From Allolobophora icterica (lineage: Eukaryota > Annelida > Clitellata > Crassiclitellata > Lumbricidae), in NCBI GenBank assembly GCA_963556255.1, contig OY744615.1, positions 47,735,900-47,799,899 on the forward strand: 64,000 nt of DNA. The letters are read 5' to 3'. Below, piece after piece: positions 56,501 to 64,000 of the stretch (the stretch's first letter is position 1; the number at the start of each line of letters is the position of its first letter). Below the pieces are notes generated by a model. That model had not been told where the DNA came from. It did not search any database and worked only from the letters and a program-made list of their open reading frames with translations. The position numbers and the translations under genes were made by a program.

Positions 56501-57344
56501 AGCTTGTAAGCATTTACCAATTATATATTATCAGCTTTGAATTAAAATCTATACGGATAGCACGTGCAGTATGTTCTTGTTGGACACCTGTAAATCGAGA
56601 TTATGCTGCTCTATATAAAAGTTTCGTTATAATTTTTGTTTATATTTGAAGTTGTGGACGGTTATGTAGGCTTATAAGAACGACGCTATTGTCATACTCG
56701 CTTGGAGCCAGTCCGAAGCCTGGATGAAGGAGGAGGGCGACGCAAATCGTCTTTGCTATGACGCAGCGTCGTTAAACAGCAACTATGCACATTATACATG
56801 TATTATTAGACTGGATATTTAATGGGCAAGGTAAGGTCGACGTCAACGGTCCGGCCAGACATAAGACGTCATTAAACATTGGAAACTAATCGTTACATAT
56901 AAATGTATAATTGGATCGAATGAACCAATTGACGTCGAAATAAATTATTTAAAGCAGTTCTCATCATACAGCAAACAATCAGGTATAAGTTAGTTAGTTG
57001 CTGTTTAACGACGCTGTGTCATAACAAAGATGATTAGCGTCGCCCTCCTCCTCTCCCCAGGCTTGGGACTTGCACTGCCAGAGTGCGAGCAGTGCCGACG
57101 CGTCCCAAACATAATATGGCATTGGTTGACTGCGTCGTCCTAAAGGTTCCTAAGGTCTGTATTTAACTACACTTGCACTAATAGACGGCGCTCTGCTGAT
57201 TTCACTTATTGTGCAATAATCACATTTAAAAGAGGTGTGCAATTATTTAGAACAATGCTAACCGCTCGTATGTGACCTAATGGTGTAAACTGTAAGATCT
57301 CTATATAGCTAAATAGTGGATAATTTCTGTTTAACCACACTGTG

Positions 57345-57740
57345 ATCGTAATCGTAATCTCCAAACATCTAAAGCGCCCAGGAACGTCACTTCCTTGAGG
57401 GAAGGAGGTCATTTGCCTCTCCTGATTTTTTAAAAAAGAGCAAAAAGGATGGAACAAGAAAAGGAGGATGAAGAAACGGGTAAAAAATGATGATCAAATT
57501 CAGGGACGTCATTTGAAGGTTGTAGGCCTGCATTGCATGGACTAGCGTCGATGCCCCGCCCCTCTTGAAAAAGCTTAAGTGACGTTCCTTAAAGCACAAC
57601 TCGAAGGAAAAGCGCAGGGTACCAACCTATATTCGCGAACGTTATGTCAAATCAGAGGGGCCCAAGGGAGGTTTCCAGAGAGTAGTGAAGAAAAGGCCCA
57701 GGTCCGGTTTCCACGGGGGCCAGATCATAATAAAGATTGT
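57345..57740. repeat. Dispersed repeat family H fragment
   Basis: CATCTAAAGCGCCCAGG, AAGCGCAGGGTACCAACC and GGTCCGGTTTCCACGGGGGC correspond to words in 25690-25850. It is inserted in the right unit where the left unit has a different insert (52362-52852). Confidence 0.65.
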
Positions 57741-58384
57741 AGTAGTACTAATCCCAGAGTAGTTTAACGACATCCTATATAAATAGCTACATAGGCCGTT
57801 GACGTCTTTAAAGTTCATTGATATAGTTCAGTTTATATGCTCCAACGGTGAGCCATTAAACCTTGACTTTTGTGCATGATGCACCCGTGGCCTTATATAT
57901 GCGCAAGGATTCAATAATATTATGATCATTGTCAGTCATGTCGCTCTCCTCCTTTATCCGGGGTAATGTTAGCTTCAGGCCAATCCAAAACTTTTGGTAA
58001 ATGAGGAGGGAGACGGTGATTATTTTTCTATGATACAAGCCATTTTGGCAGATTTAGTTCATTTTGTTTTCCAGAAGAGATTACTATCAGCTCTGTATTT
58101 GAATCAATACCAATATCACGTATATACTAAGCTCTATTTAGACACCTTTAAATCGTTGTTCAAGACGAAATATATGTAATTGACTTTCGTACATATGTAA
58201 TATATGACTAATTTAAATTAACCTTGGCAGCGTCATGATGTTGTTAAGCGAAGGAGACTACTAGTTGCTATTTCAAGCTTAGAGTGCAGATACATTTCTA
58301 CGACGGTGGTGCCAGTCCGAAGCCTAGATGAAGCATAGGAGAGTGTATGAAATAATCTATACATATAATATCCATAGAGCGTTT

Positions 58385-58500
58385 GTCTGTCGATAAACGC
58401 TACGTCACAAACGGTTTCTGTTCTATTGTGAAACAGAAACTGTTTGTGACGTCAGTACTGCGGTCTTGACGACGGCGATCAGAGAATTTTAACTAACGAT
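58385..58500. repeat. Local inverted repeat
   Basis: ACGTCACAAACGGTTTCTGT (58411-58430) and ACAGAAACTGTTTGTGACGT (58433-58452) are near-perfect complements separated by a few bases, forming a strong hairpin candidate. Confidence 0.8.
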
Positions 58501-58654
58501 ACATATAGGCCTATATACACTGCCGTCACGTCATAATATGACGGGTTAATACTCTATTACACAATAAAGTTCCAAAAATCAGTAAGGGATGCTAAGCCGT
58601 AAGTATTATAACATATGTTGACTACGTTTAAAAAGGTGTCGAAAGAATGTGCAT

Positions 58655-60130
<1,476 letters not shown>

Positions 60131-60163
60131 CGATACATCGATCCGAACTGCGTATCCATATAA

Positions 60164-60312
<149 letters not shown>

Positions 60313-60769
60313 CAGACATGTAAGCTCGACTGTCGCAATGCTTAAGACAACTACCATCTAAAAATTAACGCAATCCAGATTATTATAACGCAGATATGAA
60401 CCATTTTAGAGGGTGTCTAAACTTCGTAACATTAGTGTGAAAACAATCATATATGAATATAGGTTAGTGTTAGTTAGTAAAGTACTAGATTTTGTTTTCA
60501 TTGTTTAGCATGTCGCTAAACAATGAAAACTCTTAGGGCCGCCAGGGCCTTTGACGTCGCCCTCCTAATTTTTCTTACTTTGGGACTGGCACTACCAGAG
60601 TATGGGAGTTAAATTAATGGATGCAGAGTTTAACGACATCTTAAGGCAACATAAGGCCGTTGACGTATGACATAATACAGATCCACGAATCCTGCTGGTT
60701 AGTTTAACGACGCTGGGTCATAACAAATATGATTAACGTTGTCCTTCTTTTTCCACTCAGCCAACCATG

Positions 60770-61164
60770 CGGGCTTAGTGGGAAATATATAACGGCTTTT
60801 TAGAAACATTTTAAGGGTGTCTAAATAGTGGATTAGGTTGTGAATGATTTTTATTCAGACATTTCTATGTAATCTTTGTAGTAGACATTAATTTCAGGAT
60901 CGTATTGCGATTGGTGTATGTTAGGTACTATGCCTATGCAGTCGACGAATATATAACGCTGGTGCAATCGTGTTAAAGGTGTCTAGAAGTGCCATAAATT
61001 ATAGATTTTGTGAAGCAATAGTATTTCCTAGATATCGTTTCTTTTCGTTTAGCGACACCTTCCGGCAGCCAAGGTCGTTGAACTTAACTTTAGGTTAATT
61101 CAAAGCTCATATTATCTCACGATATAATGATGTTCCAGATTTTAACGACGTTTAAATGATTAAC
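60770..61164. repeat. Short-module copies, no gene
   Basis: TATATAACGGCTTTTT followed by TTTTAAGGGTGTCTAAATAG (60811) and AATATATAACGCTGG followed by GTTAAAGGTGTCTAGAAG (60972) show the TATA-plus-GGTGTC design twice within 170 bp. Confidence 0.65.
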
Positions 61165-61660
61165 TCCATTCCTTCCTCAATTGTTCTGCAAGGGATGCTT
61201 TGAGTGCTGTTCGCTTGATGTCTCGTGCAACTGACACTGTCTGCCTGGCTTTCTTCCAATCGCCTGAGACTTAATCCTCTAAAGACCCAGTTCGTATGGC
61301 NNNNNNNNNNNNNNNNNNNNNNNNNNNNNNNNNNNNNNNNNNNNNNNNNNNNNNNNNNNNNNNNNNNNNNNNNNNNNNNNNNNNNNNNNNNNNNNNNNNN
61401 NNNNNNNNNNNNNNNNNNNNNNNNNNNNNNNNNNNNNNNNNNNNNNNNNNNNNNNNNNNNNNNNNNNNNNNNNNNNNNNNNNNNNNNNNNNNNNNNNNNN
61501 TAAGACCCAGTTCGTATGGCTGGGTACCCGCCAGCAGCTGGCAAAACTTGACCTGAACTTTCTCGGAGCTGAATACCTCTAATGTCATTCTCTACCTCTG
61601 TACGAGACCTCTGTGTCGTCCTTGATCGGGAAGTAACCTTACGATTTCACGCAATTAGCT
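61165..61660 (+). pseudogene. L2-like RT fragment interrupted by an assembly gap
   Basis: Left of the gap one frame reads LSAWLSSNRLRLNPLKTQFV. Right of it the same frame continues through TQFVW, LGTRQQLAKLDLN and, later in another frame, VRDLCVVLDREVT. This is the post-YADD region of an L2 protein, like those at 15985 and 36504. It is truncated at both ends. Confidence 0.8.
61301..61500. other. Assembly gap, 200 N
   Basis: Exactly 200 N. The 19 bases before the gap (AAGACCCAGTTCGTATGGC) are repeated just after it (61502-61520), so the flanking contigs overlap and the gap is probably not real. Confidence 0.95.
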
Positions 61661-64000
61661 TATATATAGAATCGTTGGAAAGCTTTTCAAAGGTGTTTAA
61701 AGAGGGATTAGTTTATTAACAGTGTTATATTAAGTATTTCACGATTCCTGTTCACCAACAAGTCATGAATAACAAGTTAACCCCTACCTAATTTGCATCA
61801 CAAGAAGTAACTCTTGTCAGTGAGTTGGTGCAATTTAATTAGGCAAATACTCAAAAAGAAATTAAACAAAAAATGGAACGTTTTCTGTTAATTATTACCG
61901 ACAACGTATTTAACATGACAATATAGTTACACATGAGTCAGCGATTTTAACATATCCGTCTTACATCATATTGCGGGTTGACTGTTGAAAAAATAAAGCT
62001 GACCGTGCACACATTTGAAACAACTGTACACATCAATTGTACGCATACATTTATAATGTACATCATAATTATATATGCAAACTGCTCAAACATCAGTCTA
62101 GCTCAACGTTATTGCAATATCACTGATGCAGAGTCTTTCGCTAGGTGTCGCGCATTTACTTCGGTGTCATTACAAAAGGCTTTACCTGGAACGCCTAGTT
62201 TTGTTATTTCGTTAAAGTTTTTTTTGTATATAAAGCTTACAGAGTAAAATGCAGAAACATGAAACATTGTTTTATATTACTGTGTCGTAAATTACAACAA
62301 AGCAAAGAAAAAACAACGCTAATAGATTAAATTTGAGCGTAGCAACAGAGAGATTTGTGTAATTGTGTAAGTGGCGCCTCTAGCGAACGCAGATGAACAA
62401 ATTGCAACATACGTCAATTTTACTGAAAAAAAAACAGCTAAAGTTCAGGAAGTTTGTGACTCACCGAAAATTGCAAACTTTACAGAAAGTTACAAGCGCT
62501 GAATTCTTTACATCTCAAATTCAAATGCAGCGCTTTATATACGCCTTTCGTAGACACCGTAAAGTATGAAAGCTTACATAGATAACCGTTCACTTAGGCT
62601 AAATACAATTGTGTCACACAATATAATCAAGGCAGTGAGACTATTAATTTTGTATCCCAAAACAGTTTGCATAGTCATAACGTTAAGAAACAAAGCAATT
62701 TATAAGCACTTAACGACTCGTTTTGTCACGCAAAGTGACTGGTTCAAACTTTACCTATAAGCCCGGTCATAGCAACATCGGTTGGAGTGTGCATCCCATG
62801 CAACTCTATGCGTGGGTTTGCCGATTCGCGCACTTATTTCAGAGATTTAAATCTCGGCCTTGCACGGTGCGTATTCAGGGACCTTCAGTGGCCTGGCACT
62901 TATTCAAACGGACAGAGGTGGTGAAGGATCTCACTGAATAATGAGAAGGGTCGAGGCTATACGGTAATATTTAGCAATTGTGTAGTAATAATAATATCTA
63001 TAACAATAAAGGTAGTAGAAGGAGCAAAAACAATAGTAGTAGAAGTAGTAAAGGCAGCGGTAGATTTATCCGCATAGGCCTATGTTAAGCTCTCCAAAGA
63101 CACCCTTAAAACTAAGTCACCCAAAACTATATATTCGTCAACTGCGTTTAATCGTTGATCAAGCCCCTAAGCACGTCCCATTTTGTTTAGTTGTAACAAG
63201 ATTTCTCGAAAATAATAATAATAGTAATAATAATAATAACAATAATGACAATAGCATGTAGTATTCTACAGACGGGAAGCAACTCTTGCTTAAGCTGACA
63301 TCGCAGTATATATAGCACACAAAAAATTACACATAGCCAATCTTAATCTACACAGCTGCTCCACGTGAACAAAACTCATAATCTTTACAATAAATTACAG
63401 CGCACCTTCTTACATTACTTTACATCTGGAATTAGGATTAACAATAATTAATGCACGCAATAAGAAATGTTCTTTTTCACCCTCATACTAACATCACAGC
63501 CTAACAACTTTGAAAAGCCCGAACCACGATTCGAACTCATACAATTTCTCCAACTTTTCACGCACCACTTCGGTTCTATTCTATCAACTGCACGCACAAT
63601 AATTACGCAATTTACAACAGCGTAATAAAATTACCCATTTACATCACATACAGTAATCTTATGCTACAGGAAAAAGCGCCAAGCCGATTGAGTGTGTATA
63701 ACTGATAATGCCGGACATCCTGGTTTTCACTGTCATTTTCTAAATGAACCTCCTGTTTCTACTGTCTCTATTTTAAAATCGGCCACGGGGTTCAAACCCG
63801 TCGCGTCGTCAAGTGCGTCAAGCTAATCTAGAACGATGCCCAATTTTGCACAGACTTTCCACTTCGTTGCCACAGAATCCAATTCGTACTGTAGTTTAGC
63901 TCTCCGATACGTCATTACACGTTCCGACGCCCAGAACCGAATTCGCAGTATAGGTTAGATCTCGTGGAGATAGTCAATTAACAACGTAACTACATACGTT
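61661..64000. other. AT-rich terminal stretch, no gene recognised
   Basis: Short-module copies lie near 61688, 62550 and 63100. Small TAG/AAT runs lie at 63000-63060 and 63208-63250. A GGTTCAAACCC box B-like word at 63789 has no tRNA body before it. No exon or transposon terminus could be supported. Confidence 0.5.

Noticed and set aside
62566..62941. Small frames near the right end as genes
   Set aside because: Short, AT-rich, no motif, no splice or Kozak support.

Overview
This window is nuclear DNA of an animal, not of a microbe. It holds a multi-exon gene with consensus GT-AG introns, two complete tRNA-Ala genes, several non-LTR retrotransposon clades (L2/CR1-like, Jockey-like, RTE-like), a Ty3/Gypsy pol end, hAT transposons and hAT MITEs with intact 8-bp target duplications, three tRNA-headed SINE families, and very long microsatellites. 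The mixture fits a marine invertebrate, probably a lophotrochozoan such as a mollusc; that assignment is an inference. One run of 200 N (61301-61500) shows this is assembled contig sequence.

The main host gene is on the minus strand from 49364 down to 19909. Four exons (49256-49364, 26156-26226, 24597-24794, 19909-21384) join in phase and give a 617-residue protein. It has a signal peptide, an ionotropic-glutamate-receptor-type ligand-binding domain (S1 then S2), a long low-complexity tail and a hydrophobic C-terminus. S1 runs directly into S2 inside one uninterrupted exon, so the pore block M1-M3 is not encoded, and M4 is absent from its usual place. It looks like a natural channel-less receptor domain and is the most unusual thing in the window. 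A second host candidate is a terminal exon at 47146-47682 (+) that resembles the C-terminal part of a CAP/SCP domain. Both tRNA-Ala(TGC) genes (32117-32188 and 32896-32967) lie inside the 23-kb first intron of the receptor-like gene and look like a local duplication.

Region by region: 1-4.1 kb is the end of a Gypsy element with repeat-rich flanks. 4.1-18.7 kb is a layered field of transposons: an hAT MITE, a Jockey-like LINE, a SINE inside a SINE, an hAT carrying two LINE fragments, and an L2 inside a dispersed module. 19-31 kb contains receptor exons 4, 3 and 2 among a triple-nested SINE/MITE and a decayed hAT transposase. 31-49 kb is the large first intron, with tRNAs, an L2 inserted into an (ACTAT)n array, a MITE and many microsatellites. 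51-60.8 kb is a tandem segmental duplication with about 5 kb offset, built from short dispersed modules. 61.2-61.7 kb is an L2 fragment cut by a gap that is probably false. 61.7-64 kb is AT-rich with no recognised gene.

The recurring themes are 3' ends shared between L2 LINEs and SINEs (a GCGCTATA-type terminus), microsatellites growing from LINE tails, and two short dispersed modules that recur dozens of times. Apart from the receptor-like gene, the CAP-like exon and the tRNAs, nothing here looks like a working host gene.
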